From the NCBI GenBank assembly GCA_036852015.1, contig JAANDG010000597.1, positions 1 to 64,000 on the forward strand: DNA of 64,000 nt. The letters are read 5' to 3'. Each line of letters begins with the position of its first letter. The stretch's first letter is position 1. Shown one piece after another: positions 32,801 to 45,000 of the stretch. The DNA comes from Pelodera strongyloides. Its lineage: Eukaryota > Nematoda > Chromadorea > Rhabditida > Rhabditidae. Below the pieces are notes generated by a model. The model saw only the letters and a list, made by a program, of their open reading frames with translations. It ran no database searches and had not been told where the DNA came from. The translations under genes were made by a program, and so were the position numbers.

Positions 32801-35800
32801 AATTAGAATAAAAATCGAGATAATTTCGTGAAACTTTGCATAAATACGTAAGAAACCAGTTGTCCACGATACGTTTTAAAACCGGTTGGTATTTCGCTTT
32901 AGCGGAAAGGTAATTAACTAAGGTTTACGGTAATTACTAAAGTGACAACTCCAGCAACTTCTCCGCGTGTGATTTCAGCTTCGTACTTGATCGAGCAAAT
33001 CGTCGAAAAGACAAACGATATTCCATTATGGGAAGGCGACGGTGCGGGCATACACACTGCACTCTCCATATGTGAACAATGGACACTAACAGTGAGGTGA
33101 GTTCAAAAACAACACAATTATCATAATTAACCTAGGGACGAAAATATGCAGCTCCATAGAGAACTGTTCCTTGCCTATTTATGCAAAAGAGGGCCAATAA
33201 TGTTTTCTTTCGAAACGCCCGGACCCGAATAGCAATTGCTTGCAGAATCCTAACTAGTTCCTCAGTGAACTAAGCTTAATGATTGCTAATTTGCTAATCA
33301 ATTAACATTTTATTTCAATAACTTATAGTTTAAACACCTCGCAAACCTGGCGTCGTCACGTAGGAAATACATGGAATGGTGGTCCGCTGCAGATGAACAA
33401 TCTCACTTCGTTTACGGAACGACTGCAAGAGGTGCAGTCTTTTATTCTTATATGTATAAAATCAAAACACAATATCTACTTGTAATGCGGTTTCCAAGTA
33501 TCCCAAAAAATTATTGTGATTATGTCAATACTACCGTATTTCTGCACGAAACCTGCATATATAATATGAAAAATTAAAACTGTTCTCGTGTAGTTCCAAA
33601 ATACTGTAAATTTTCACCATACTTGCAAATCCCATAAGCTGGATTACGCATTTTCGTTGCTTTAACTGCACACTAACAATAAGCTAAGTTACGCGATGCG
33701 TGGCGGTTTGCATATCGTGAAGGACAAAATAAAGCTTATTGTACCAGATGTTCGCGGCGCGCAGAGTACGGTAGAAAGAGAACTCTGAGATAGCTTGCAC
33801 TTTTATTTAGATAATATCGATGCGACTTCTTCCACAACAGTTATCCGATTTATTGGAAGAACAATCAGTGGCCAAAGAAGGGCTAGGTAGGCAAATGTTT
33901 TACTCTACACATTTACAAAGTCAGCTAAAAGGCACAAGGTATTTTTGGTTTTTTTTCTACGCACACTTCTTTAAAGCGATATACCGGCCGGTTTTTGAAA
34001 CACATCGGGTAGACCAGTTTTGTTATGCAGCTTATGCTCTTATGCAAATAAACATAAAATATAATAAAAAAATCGAGCTAAATTCGAGTAACTTTTCCGC
34101 GATGCGTTTCAAGCTAAATTCGAGTAACTTTCCGCGATGCGTTTCAAGCTAAATTCGAGTAACTTTTCCGCGATGCGTTTCACTTTAAAAGAAACTCATC
34201 AAGCCTGTTTTCGTGTGCTAACGTAAATTTGGTCGTCGGAGACAGCTGTGCAAGTTTGGGTGTAATAAAGTGCAGTTCTTACCTTCGTCTACTGAAATCA
34301 ACTCATCTTTCCAATTACTTTATTTTTTTCAGCAGCAATACTTAGTGCGATGTCCTCAGGAAATCCATTGACCTGTTCCGAAAGCAATTGGAAAAGCAAA
34401 TTGCATGTGAGTATTACTAAACATGTAATATTATAATCATCTATTTGCATTTTTATTATATGAATATGTTTTTGCATGATAAAATAATGCCTCTATAGAA
34501 TGCTTATTAAGCGTAGATCACCCTTAAAGGGACAGGCCCATCAAAGTAAACCTATATTTACGATACGTTCATAATGACTATCAAGCATTTTTATTACAAT
34601 ATATACAAACTAAATTTCACATTTATTTGCCATGGAAAACTTTTTTACAATGCGCTCAGCTTAAATGTATACCGTAAAGCCGCAAATATCCTTGTCGTAT
34701 ATGCATATTTATCGTGAAATTATAATGCGATTAAAATTTGCATATATAGCTTTGAAATCTGCAGTTTTATGGTATACATATGCGTTGAGCGCATTGGAAA
34801 AAAGTTTTCCAGGGCGAATAATGGTGAAATTTAGTTTGTATATATTTTAATAAAAATGCTTCATAGTCATTATGAACTTATCGTAAATATAGTTTTATTT
34901 TGATGGGCTTGCCCCCTTAAAGCGAAATGCTAGCCCCTTTGGAAAATTTGCATATGATAAGCAAATCCTATGTATCCTATGCTAATTTTGTACGATCGTC
35001 CACGGCAATCGTACAAAATTAGCATAGGACACATAGGATTTGCTTATCATATGCAAATTTTCCAAAGGGGCTAGCATTTCGCTTTAAGTCCATATACGCC
35101 GCGATATTCATCATTTTATATGTAGATTCAGCCGATGCCAGCTTTCGTGGATTTACTATAATGGCATGAGACTGTCCCAGTTAATAAACTATAACTTTCT
35201 GGAGCTGAGACAATGATATATTGAATTGACAGGCTGCTGAGCGCGCAATGGAGCCACTGATCGAGCGGGCTGTACCAATTCTGAAATCACGACTCAATCC
35301 GAATAAGATCGATAATGCAATGGTACTATTTTGATACTATTTTATATATTCAGGTTGTAGGAAGTAGTTTTTGATTAGTTTTCAAACATTGGTTGGCATG
35401 TGCACCTGCGCCCTCAGTTTGGTCTATTTTCTAAAAACGATAGATACATTTTTTTGACTAGTTTTTCAAGTACTTATTTGTTGTCTATTCTGTATAATTT
35501 GCTGCAGGGTTTTAATGTCCGAAACCGAGTACAAAACCTGTTTTAGGAAAGATTGAAATTTTTAATATGAATATTTCAGCTAACTTCCGACTTGGAAAAG
35601 TACAGGAATTTTCTCTCGCGCGCACGAATTAAAGAAAAATTATTGGCAGAGAGGTTGGTTAGCTATGCTTACATGAACAGTACTTTGCCTCAGATCCAGA
35701 TGATCACGCACTTGTACTTTGTACTTTGTACATTGTAGACTGAGAAAAAATATTTTTTTGTGCGTAATTTAAAACAAAATACGTCCTTAAAGGAGGAGGC

Positions 35801-38800
35801 TCACGAGAATGAAGTGCTCAAATAGTTTCCTTTTGTCGAAGGATAATGGGTTTATCTTCCAAAAAACAAGTATTATAAGGTTCAGCGCTTTAGTTTGGAG
35901 GAATTAATTAATCTAAGAACTCGAAGTCAAATAAAATAACCTATCGTATGTAAGGTAGACTTCAAAGCTAAACATGCAAATTTACAAGTCATTTTGCAAG
36001 CCAGCACAAAATTTGCATGCCCACTATGGAAATCAACTATTTTTTACGATCCCAAATTTTGATAGAATTCATAGTTTTACATTGATTTACTCCTTCCAGT
36101 TAAAAGCTTTTGCATTGTAAAGCATGCCTTTCGGAACTTAATACCATCATCTTTCGATAAAAGGAAACCATTCGAGCACTTCATTCTCGTGAGCCTCCTC
36201 CTTTAATCAGTCTCGCCCGAGTTTACTGACAATCAGTAACTCTTTCGCGGGAACTTGGCGACGATATGGCAAAGTTGCCGCGCACCTTAACAATCTTCGA
36301 TGTCGATTATTGTTATTAGATCGCAGAAGGTCTGCATCGATCAACACACTTTCGTCAAGCCTTCGCTGCAGGGCCTCACCGAGCACTGTCAGTTTAGCCT
36401 AGTGAATTTAGGAATTTTAAATTAGCATTCATTTAGGGAAACACTAATGTCACGACTGATCAACTCCATGTCCACACGGGAACAAGAAATCGACGAACGA
36501 ATCATGACATCCGAAGAAAAACCGTCGAGGTACGGTAGTTTCTAAAATACGATGATTTTGTAGTTTTTTTGTTTATTTGGCTCCACTTTTGTCCAGGTAC
36601 ATTTGGCTACCGCGGTGGATATGGCCTGCAATCTAAAACACATACTCATCACGTACACCATTTTTATAGGCCTTTCTGGCAATTCACTGTCCCTAGACCT
36701 AGACCTAGACCTAGAAATTCCACAATAAATTTCTGCCAAAATTACGGCCCAACTGCTAGTTCGGATGTTTGTCAGCACCATTCATTGAATCTTGAAAATA
36801 AAACCAGAATCCCATTCATCTCAATTTTAAGTGTATTTCTGTATGATTATTAGCATTTTTTTTAGATTCCTCTCTCCAATCGCATCAAAGTTGGTCTGGA
36901 TTCGACAGAACACCGCGCAGGTACTAAAAAGATAAAAGATAAAGTGTACCGGGTTATATCAACCGAATCCGCGGAAACGGTGGACCGGGGTACAGCTCAG
37001 AGGCTGGACATACTGGCCATTTAAACTTCCCGGTGGCCGGGTCGATTTATCTCCGCTGGTTTTACCCACCTACCAATTTTTACACCTTTGGTGGGGTGAG
37101 AGGGTTCCGGGCCGGGATCGAACCGGTGACCGGTGGCGTGAGCAAGGGCCTTGCCACTTGACCACATTCATAATTATGTTTTCACGGGATATTTTTATTT
37201 GTTTTCTGTTAGAACTGGAATAACCATAATTATGCTTTGTAAAGCATGTCTTTCGGAATTTAATACCATCATCTTTCGATAAAAGAAAACCATTTGAGCA
37301 CTTCATTCTCGTGAGCCTCCTCCTTTAAGACAACCCTCACCGCATTTGTTATAGAAATCTTTATTTTTACATAAAATAATTGCAGCTCGAATCTCTGAAA
37401 GTTCTATGTGGCGAGGTGTTGAATGACCTGAACGGACATCAGAACCTTATGACCAAAATCGAACGTCTAATTGAGAAGTTGAAAGCGGCGGAGAGCGAGC
37501 ACTTTGACCAATGGTATATTTACTACATTTCTTTCTTTTCGTGTAATTTTTTTTGGATGGGAGGGTACTTATAAAAATATATTTGCTGCGTTACTGGCTT
37601 GCAGCACTGAGTTATTGCCGCTCACACTGTGCACACAATGAATACGCTGCGCACCCCTCGCCCGCATTTCGCCCATTATTATTTCAAAGGTAACATAAAT
37701 TTTCGGGGAAATTGTGCGCCACAACTGCGCGACTCACTCATGGCTCTAGTGCCGCGCACTTAGGTCCCTCTCTCCTTTCACATTGATTTCATGGCTCTAG
37801 TGCCGCGCACTTAGCTCCCTTTCTTCTTTCACATTGATTTTCCAGGAGTCGGGACACAATTCAATCAATCGATAATCCATCGGATTCAATCGCGCTGGAG
37901 ACCAAGGGAAGAGTGATGGTGTTAGAGCAAAAGAAGGGAACACTGGCAGTGAACTTTTCCGACCGATTGCTGGCTCTACTCAGGGAGGTGAGGAATTGGC
38001 GATTGGGAATCATTCCCCGGGTAAAACCCTCCCAAATACCTCCCTCGGGTAGAAGCTCCCTATCCGCTGGCACTATTGATAGAGGTTAGGAATAAAGTAA
38101 ACGATAAAAAGGGGGCAATATTGCCTGTGAGCGGCTTCAAATCCTTGTCGGCTACAGTATTTCAACTACTTACAATTAGGCCCACATGTTTTCGGCGACT
38201 TACACGTGACCCACCTTACGCCCACATAGGTCCGATAACTTATGAGCGACCTAACTGAGACGTACTTGAAACCGTTACTTTTAACGTTTTCCAATTACAA
38301 TTAGACACGTAACCTTATTATATCGCTCAGGTCCGTCAATTAGCCAGTCTCGGCCTCCCAGTACCTTCGAAGATCATCCAATGTGCCACGACTGGAGAGA
38401 AATACTACCGATTTGGCATCACTCTCAAGCAGATCGCACATTTCTATAACACGATCGATCAGCAGATGTTACCGTGTCAGCAGGTAAAAGAGAATGAAGA
38501 AAAATGGTAAAAGGATGAAAGCTAGGAATAAATAAAAGAATAATAAGACACACGTTTGTAATTTTACGGTGAATTACGTTAGTACGTTGTTTCAATTCGC
38601 ATACGCCTCATTGACGAAGTGAGTACTAAATGTACATATAAGGAGATAGGGGTGATATTGCAGTGTAGAGCAGGAGAACGTCCGAAGTTAATCATGTACA
38701 GTAATCACGTAGTCCTAAGGCTCGGCACGTGCCTACTGTACATTAGGAACGAAAGTGTAAGGGGCACAGTTAAATTGACCATAAAATAAAGTGCATTATC

Positions 38801-40675
38801 AATTTCCAGGCTCTCATGTTGGACGAAGCCGTGGCCTTCGAGAAGCTCGTCATCCCACAGAAGAAAGGCACTGAATCGGCTATTCAAAAGGTAAGTGACG
38901 GCGGTCTTTTGGCACACAATTCGCGTGCGTTTCGCTCACGTAATTGCCTGCCATGCCTAGGATGTGTACTTTATATAATTCTCATGGGAATTTGACAAAT
39001 AATAAATTTGGGTACAATTATTGATTTTTAGATAAAATGAAGAATTTATTGTTTCTTTTTTTAGGTAACTTGGGAGGACCCATCACAACTCGATCAGTTC
39101 ATTACTGAACTACAAGCGGCAGCCGAGAAACTTGCATCTCATAATAGGTAATAAATTTCTAAATTATCGATTTTTTTTCGAAATATTGTATTTTTCAAAT
39201 ATTTTTTAACGAGAAGACTTCCGGTACCACACTGATTGTGTCACCGATTATTAGTTGTCTATTGATTTATTGTTCTATACAGTAGTTATGATTTATCAGC
39301 CCAGCCAATTATTAATTTCAGCCCAGCCAATTATTAATTACAGACGTTTGCGCAACAAACAAACCGAACTTGTGAACATCGTTGGTGAATTAGCAACATT
39401 GGACGTGCTCAAAGAAGTATTCAAATGGAAGGAATTACTGACACAAATTCGAACAAAGGTGAGTATGAAATGTGTGGCATAGTGTCTATGTCGCTGGTTT
39501 CTCAACAGTTCAACCAGGGTTCGGTTCCAATAACCGACGGAGGTGGATCGGTAATTGTATTCCTCACGGAAAGTAGGAAGCGTGAATAGCTAATTCTAAT
39601 ATAAGGAGGCAAACCTTTTTTTTAGATCAACGAAGAAGAAAATGCGTATGGAGCTTCAAAACAAAATATGCGGCCGTGGTTACTCTTTTGGGACAGGCAA
39701 TTGTACAAGGTTTTTTTTAAACTTACGGTTATAGATTTACTTATTTTAGAAAACAATTTGTGATCTTCTGAAATGAGCGGTACTGTTGATATATTATCTA
39801 CTGCGTATCTCAGTTATACTACATCCGAGCTAAATTCAATAATGTCGTGACACAAGGAGCCGAAAGTGCGCTGGTGAAGAAAACTACCGTAGTTTATTGT
39901 TAATGGTAGATGTTTCAGGTAGTGCGCTGGTGTGGAACAAACTACTTTATTTGTTTGTTATGTTAATGGTAAATGTTTCAGGCTCTTCAACTACAGTATA
40001 TTTGGGGTCTGGAGAGCTTGCACACTCAAATTCCACCAATTCACGCGCAATTGGTTTTCATGTGGGTTACTGTATCTTTATACCTTCGTTTTTCGAATTC
40101 TGAATTAAACCGATGTTAAACAGCTCCACACAGCAACTAATTACCGTACCCTACTCTTTTTGATTACTGTATTTGTATTTACTTAAAGGCAACACAAACT
40201 ACAACTACGACCGCCGGCCGAGGAAATCCGAGCCAAGTACTACCGAGAGCTGAAGAAGTTTCTCGGAATTCCGGAAAAGTTTCGTGGAGTGCAGGAGAGC
40301 GAGCAGGTAATGCATGCCCTAACGGTACCTTGAAAGGGTCATTCATCTTACGATCAGCTAGATAGCTGTATAAGCTAAGGGTCTTCCCAAAAGCTGTGAA
40401 GATAAATGGGGCGTAGTGTATTAATTGAAGCTGCATAAACGATGTCAGTGACTTGCGCAAATCTGCTAAGAAAGCCGAGGGAGATTACTAGCTAATTGTT
40501 ACACCTTTGGTAAACGTGATTTTTTGCATGTTTTTTTTAAGTAAAGCTTCTGAAATTTCAGGCAAATTCAATTTTCGCTGCAATGATCGACCGCAACGCC
40601 GACCGCTTCCACTCGGTATACGATAAGGCGGAGCAACTTTTAGGGAAACTGGATCAGGTCGACGCCCAATTTGCG
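29300..40675 (+). CDS. DYNC2H1: Cytoplasmic dynein-2 heavy chain, exons 1-25 (tail)
   Basis: First 823 codons of the retrograde intraflagellar transport motor (CHE-3 in C. elegans). Exons: 29300-29349, 29629-29746, 29946-30053, 30213-30278, 30612-30726, 30992-31104, 31457-31574, 32979-33096, 33329-33431, 33811-33886, 34333-34406, 35233-35322, 35580-35653, 36437-36529, 36866-36920, 37386-37513, 37846-37987, 38331-38483, 38810-38890, 39065-39147, 39344-39458, 39626-39709, 39982-40061, 40189-40306, 40562-40675. Every junction is in phase. This is the N-terminal dimerisation and intermediate/light-chain binding tail. Recognisable dynein-tail phrases are LSPIASKLVWIRQ and WNGGPLQMNNLTSFTERLQE. Membership of the dynein-2 class comes from the motor sequence further on (62669-63775). 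Introns are long and full of MITEs. Confidence 0.88.
29529..29612 (+). mobile_element. SINE fragment (TTTATCTTTTTATC tail)
   Basis: CAGCCTCTGAGCTGGACCCC through TTTCCGCGGATTCGGTTGAT to the TATC-rich tail is the reverse complement of the left part of the element at 36927. It lies just before dynein exon 2. Confidence 0.6.
29800..29866. repeat. GA microsatellite
   Basis: A run of GA dinucleotides downstream of dynein exon 2. Non-coding. Confidence 0.9.
30305..30476. mobile_element. CCGGCCGG-type MITE, intact
   Basis: TTAA at 30305. The arms are AGCGAAATACCGGCCGG plus TTTTTGAAACGCGTCG, mirrored by CGATGCGTTTCAAAAACC plus GGCCGGTATTTCGCT. The right flank is TTAC. Confidence 0.85.
30905..30985 (-). 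mobile_element. Degenerate tRNA-like sequence
   Basis: The minus strand has an A-box-like TGGCGCAACCGG and a B-box-like CGTTCAACTCC about 40 bases apart. The arms do not fold convincingly. It is probably an old SINE head. Confidence 0.35.
31899..32069. mobile_element. GCATATG-type palindromic MITE
   Basis: Left TTAA, right TTGA. The arms AGCGAAATGCTAGCCCC and AATTTGCATATGATAAGC are mirrored around ACGATCGTCCACGGCAATCG. Dynein intron 7. Confidence 0.85.
32727..32901. mobile_element. CCGGCCGG-type MITE
   Basis: Left TTAA then AGCGAAGTACCGGCCGG. The right arm ACGTTTTAAAACCGGTTGGT ends TTTCGCTTTA. It is in the same dynein intron as the element at 31899. Confidence 0.8.
33971..34188. mobile_element. 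CCGGCCGG-type MITE with an internal triplication
   Basis: Left TTAA, AGCGATATACCGGCCGG; right TTAA at 34185. Within it, a block of about 36 bp (GCTAAATTCGAGTAAC, then TTTTCCGCGATGCGTTTC) is repeated three times, replacing the normal right arm. Confidence 0.75.
34524..34920. mobile_element. AGGGACAGGCCC-type palindromic MITE
   Basis: Second copy of the family at 18386. TTAA lies at 34524 and 34917, and the arms AGGGACAGGCCCATCAAAGT and TTTTGATGGGCTTGCCCCC are mirrored. It shares its right TTAA with the next element. Confidence 0.8.
34917..35087. mobile_element. GCATATG-type palindromic MITE, intact
   Basis: 171 bp from TTAA to TTAA. The arms are as in the copy at 31899. It directly abuts the element at 34524 with one TTAA in common. 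Confidence 0.85.
35787..36206. mobile_element. AGGAGGAGGCTC-type palindromic MITE
   Basis: TTAA at 35787 and 36203. The left arm AGGAGGAGGCTCACGAGAAT is mirrored by ATTCTCGTGAGCCTCCTCCT. Inner arms contain TCGAAGGATAATGGG and CATCATCTTTCGA. It lies between dynein exons 13 and 14. Confidence 0.82.
36927..37168 (-). mobile_element. tRNA-derived SINE
   Basis: The minus-strand head contains TGGTCAAGTGGCAAGGC and B box GGTTCGATCCC. The body runs through the AACCGAATCCGCGG region to a TATCTTTTATC tail at the left. A fragment lies at 29529-29612 in the opposite orientation. Dynein intron 15. Confidence 0.65.
37227..37328. mobile_element. Half of an AGGAGGAGGCTC-type MITE
   Basis: Only the right arm is present (GCATGTCTTTCGGAATTTAA to GTGAGCCTCCTCC, TTAA at 37325). 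It matches 36105-36206 closely. The left half is missing, probably replaced by the neighbouring SINE. Confidence 0.65.
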
Positions 40676-40719
40676 GTATGTTAATTATCAGCAGAGCAAT
40701 AGGCAGTCATCTACAGAGA

Positions 40720-40790
40720 GAGACGAAGAGAGAGAGAAAGAGAGAGAGGGAGAGGGAGAGAGAGATTAGATGGAGCAGAGAGAGGTAAAG
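40720..40790. repeat. GA-rich simple repeat
   Basis: GAGAGA-rich tract just after dynein exon 25. Confidence 0.75.
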
Positions 40791-40974
40791 AGAAACTAAT
40801 AACGACCTATCGCCTGGCACAGACCATCTATAGAGGCTATGAAACGTATGATGTATGTATGAAACGATTTGTGACGACTGAAACGTAGATTAATTACTTG
40901 AGTGCGGGGACTGTTGGGAAAGTCGTTCTACAGTAGTACGTACACGAACATTCTATTTAGTGTTCAAAAAGTCC

Positions 40975-42035
40975 ATGTTAGGTTGACCGGGCGTTATAAC
41001 GCTTTAAGATCATGATTAGCATTTAAAAAAGTGCACGTTTAGGATTGGGTGGTCCTCGGCAAGTTGACAGGGTGTTATAACGCTTTAAGATCATGCTTAG
41101 CATTTAAAAAGTGCACTTTAGGATTGGGTGGTGCTAGGCAAGTTGACCGGGTGTTATAACGCTTAAGATCATGATTAGCGTTTAAAAAGTGCACGTTTAG
41201 GATTGGGTGGTGCTAGGCAAGTTGACCGGGTGTTATAACGCTTTAAGATCATGATTATCATTTAAAAAGTACACGCTTAAGAGTGGGTGGTGCTCGGCAA
41301 GTTGACCGGGTGTTATAACGCTTTAAGATCATGATTAGCATTTAAAAAGCACACGTTTAGGATTGCGTGGTGCTCGGGTAGTTAAACGGGCGAAACAACG
41401 TTTTAAGGTCATGATTAGCGTTTAAAAAGTGCACGTTTAGGATTGGGTGGTGCTAGGCAAGTTGATCGGGTGTTATAACGCTTTAAGATCATGATTAGCA
41501 TTTAAGAAGTGCACGTTTAGGATTGGGTGGTGCTAGGCAAGTTGACCGGGTGTTATAACGCTTTAAGATCATGATTAGCATTTAAAAAGTGCACGTTTAG
41601 GATTGGGTGGTGCTAGGCAACTTGACCGGGTGTTATAACGCTTTAAGATCATGATTATCATTTAAAAAGTACACGCTTAGGGGTGGGTGGTGCTCGGCAA
41701 GTTGACCGGGTGTTATAACGCTTTAAGATCATGATTAGCATTAAAAAGTACACGTTTAGGATTGCGTGGTGCTCGGGTAGTTAAACGGGTGAAACAACGT
41801 TTTAAGGTCATGATCAGTATCGAATGGACGGGTTTACGATTGGGTGGTGGTTGACCGGGTGTTATACTGCCTTAAAAGTACACGTTTAGGATTGGGTGGT
41901 GCTTGGGTAGTTGGCCCAGGGTGTTATAACGCTTTAAGGCCATGGTTAATATAAAAAAGTGCAAGTTTACGATTGGGTGATGATTGATCGGGTGTTACAC
42001 TGCTTTAAAGTCCATATTTAGGATTGGGTGGTGCT
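40975..42035. repeat. Minisatellite, about 80 bp, roughly 13 copies
   Basis: The unit contains GGATTGGGTGGTGCTAGGC, TTGACCGGGTGTTATAACGC and TTTAAGATCATGATTAGC. GTTATAACGCTTTAA recurs about every 80 bases from 40993. Copies near 41390 and 41800 carry a shared set of changes (GGGTAGTTAAACGGG), showing higher-order duplication. The last partial unit runs up to the acceptor of dynein exon 26. Confidence 0.85.
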
Positions 42036-42042
42036 CGGCCAG

Positions 42043-45000
42043 GTGGACCTCGAGGCCCTCATTGAGGAGCACTTCCAGAAGGCCGCTCACTGGGAGATGC
42101 AAATGAAGTTTCTGAAGGCCCGAGGAAGAGAGGCCGAGAAACTACCAGGGTAAGAATTAGTTCATTAGACACCAGCCGGATGAAGAGCCCCGGCCACTTC
42201 AAGGATGAACCGGTCGTCGGCCGTATCAAGCGCAACAGGCAGAGCGCTTAACTCTGAAGCAAGAGGTCGAGGGTTCGAATCCTCTCAGCGGCAAATATTT
42301 ATATTCACCATTTTCATTACTTATCAAAAACTGTATGAAAAGGCTAAGTTGCCTTTCCGATACAAACCAATTCTTCTCCTTTATGTAATACGATATTTCG
42401 TAGGAACCGTGGGTCCGTCGTTTTTCCGAAACGATCGTCTACTTTCTGCTTATTTCTTTCCAAAGCAAATACACTGATTATTTTGCCTGGTTTTTGTAAC
42501 GCACCAAAGAAAAAAAATATATATTGTATTCTGTAGCTTTCGAGCACACCAATAAAAGTTTTTAGTAGTGCAACTTGCTTAGTATTAGCTAGTCGCACTG
42601 TGCGGCTACGCATCATGTGCTACCCGCGATGTGCGGTTAAAGCGAAATACGGGCCGGCTAAATTCGAGTAACTTGGCGTAAATACGTAAGAATTCAGTTG
42701 TCCACGGCCGGTATTTCGCTTGAAGTATTGCGCACTACCCGAGCTCCATTAGTTGCTACCTGCGCTGCGCGGTCATGGTTAAACGGGATCGGCGCATCCG
42801 TGAAAATATCAGCGCGCTGGGATCGTCCTTGCTTATAATCAACCGTAACCTTCAGCGAAGTCCGTCTCGAGTGTATTCTAATCAGCACCTCCGGTGTCAA
42901 GTCGGCTGTCGAGACACAACTTCAGACACTCTATGACACACTCGTTTGGACACTGCGACACTCGATCAATACACAACTACAGAAAGTCAACCAGTTTTTG
43001 AGTACTGTAAGTTTAAAGATTCATGTATTCTTTTTATGTGATCAATAAACTTCTATGAATAGTAAATAATAGGATGTCAAATATTGTGGCCTGGCCAACG
43101 TGGTATTGCTTACCTCGACAGTTACTATGCCGCGCTGCGCGCATAAGGTGCAAATACGGTGCGCGGCGAAAAACAAGCGCACATGTGGCACACTTTTCTA
43201 AGGATGTGCAGTCTGCACCAAATATAATTATATTCGTTAACATTTCGCGCACCCTCGTTGAGGGCCCTCACCCAGCAGGCGGTTCTTTCCACCGCTTTGC
43301 ATGCCATTTGTACGTAATAGGGTTTGTATGGTAAAAGTTACAGTATTTTTTCATTTTTTTATTTTTTTCATATTGTATATGCAAGTTTCGTGCAGAAATA
43401 CGGTAGTATTGACAGAAGCACACCAAATTTTTGGGATACTTGAAAAACCCATAATGGCCATAATATCATTTTGAGGCAATTGACGTGCTCAACAGTCGCC
43501 CAGAATCAGTGGAAGAAATCGCAGAAGCCAGCGCCAAACACACCGAATTTGGAAAGACGAATAAGGAGGTACTTTTATGCCATGAGTAACACTTATTACT
43601 AGTCGTCGAGTATACCAGCGCTCAGAGTAGCTCACAACTTGTATACAACACATGGGAATACAATCGTCAACTAGCGTTTCACAAACCGCCTGTTATTCTA
43701 ACCTTTGTTTTCTGTGTTTTCATGAGTTGATTATTGTGAAAGTTGTGTAGTTTGAAGCATACATACATAAGCGAGGAACTCACCGACTTCTATGCCATCT
43801 ATAGCTGTAGGGACAGGCACACGTAAACAAATTATTTCAATAATTTTTATTAGTTAAATGTTTCAATTTTTATTAGATTCTTAAAAAGAGCGCAACGTCA
43901 TAATTATTTCAGTTGAAATCCTCATGGCTTGACTTCGAGGACCGTCACACTCTCTTGAAGAGCGTTGCTGGAAGTGGAGTTGAACAAATTTCAACATTAC
44001 AAGCACAGTGGGACAGATTCGACACTCTGCTGGGATCACATCAGGAAATTATCAAGGAACAGGTTAGTATGCTAATTTATGCTTGACTTGCCGTAAGCAA
44101 GACATGCGCTATGCTGCGCGAGTCGCCGCACTGGTTGCCTATTTCGAGTTGTGCTCGCGCTCAATACGCGACGCGCATCTTACGGTACCGCAGCGCGCAT
44201 TGAGCGCGAGCGCAAATCACATTACTGGATAAGATTCGTCTGCGTAGGACTTCAGAACTAGTGTAGCAGGAAGCAGGAAGCACTATATTCTGTCCAAGGG
44301 TGGGACGTGCACCGTCACTTTACGCTTCTGATCCATGAGTCTTGGAGTTGGAATAGTATATACCATGGACCATTTTCCAATTAAGTGCATATGTCTGCCA
44401 AGTAAATACACTAATGTGAACTTTATATAGGAAAACGGTTATCTACCTGTCTTTCCTGAACCTAATACACAACTTTAAACAGGTTGACGTACTCCGCTCC
44501 AATGTAGACAATAACGTGCGAGCTCTAAATGAAGAATCCGAGAAATTATTGGCCAAATGGAACCAGTTCAAGCCACGAAGTGATGCGCTACAGGTACGAA
44601 GTTAATTATTTTTGTTTGTTCGCTTTTCTAGAGGAAGTAAAGGAGAGTAGAACTGCAATTTATCAGCGTTTTTAAATATCATCAATTATCAGCCCGCAAT
44701 TATCAGCGCGAACATAGTAATTTATCAGCCCGCTATTTGTCGGCCGCAATTATCAAGCAACAATCTTCAAGCCTAAAGATAACAAGACCGGCCCACTAGA
44801 AAAACTAGCTGACTTTGCCATGAAAGTGTAATGGTACCCGTGAAATAGTATTTCATTGAAGATAGGTCACAGGTTTGACTTCTAATATTGCACCATATGC
44901 CAGATTAAATATTTTTTAGCGATCTACGATATGCCCAGGCATCTTTAACTTTTCGTTTTCTAGGGCGACCGCGATACCGTAGTCAAAGCAATTGAATTCA

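Noticed and set aside
33831..33840. CCACAACAG as the acceptor of dynein exon 10
   Set aside because: TTTTATTTAG at 33801-33810 is a better acceptor, is in the same phase, and adds residues that fit the tail (IISMRLLPQQ).
42220..42293. Functional tRNA gene
   Set aside because: Good B box and T arm, but mismatched acceptor stem, a short anticodon stem and no U33. Kept only as tRNA-like.
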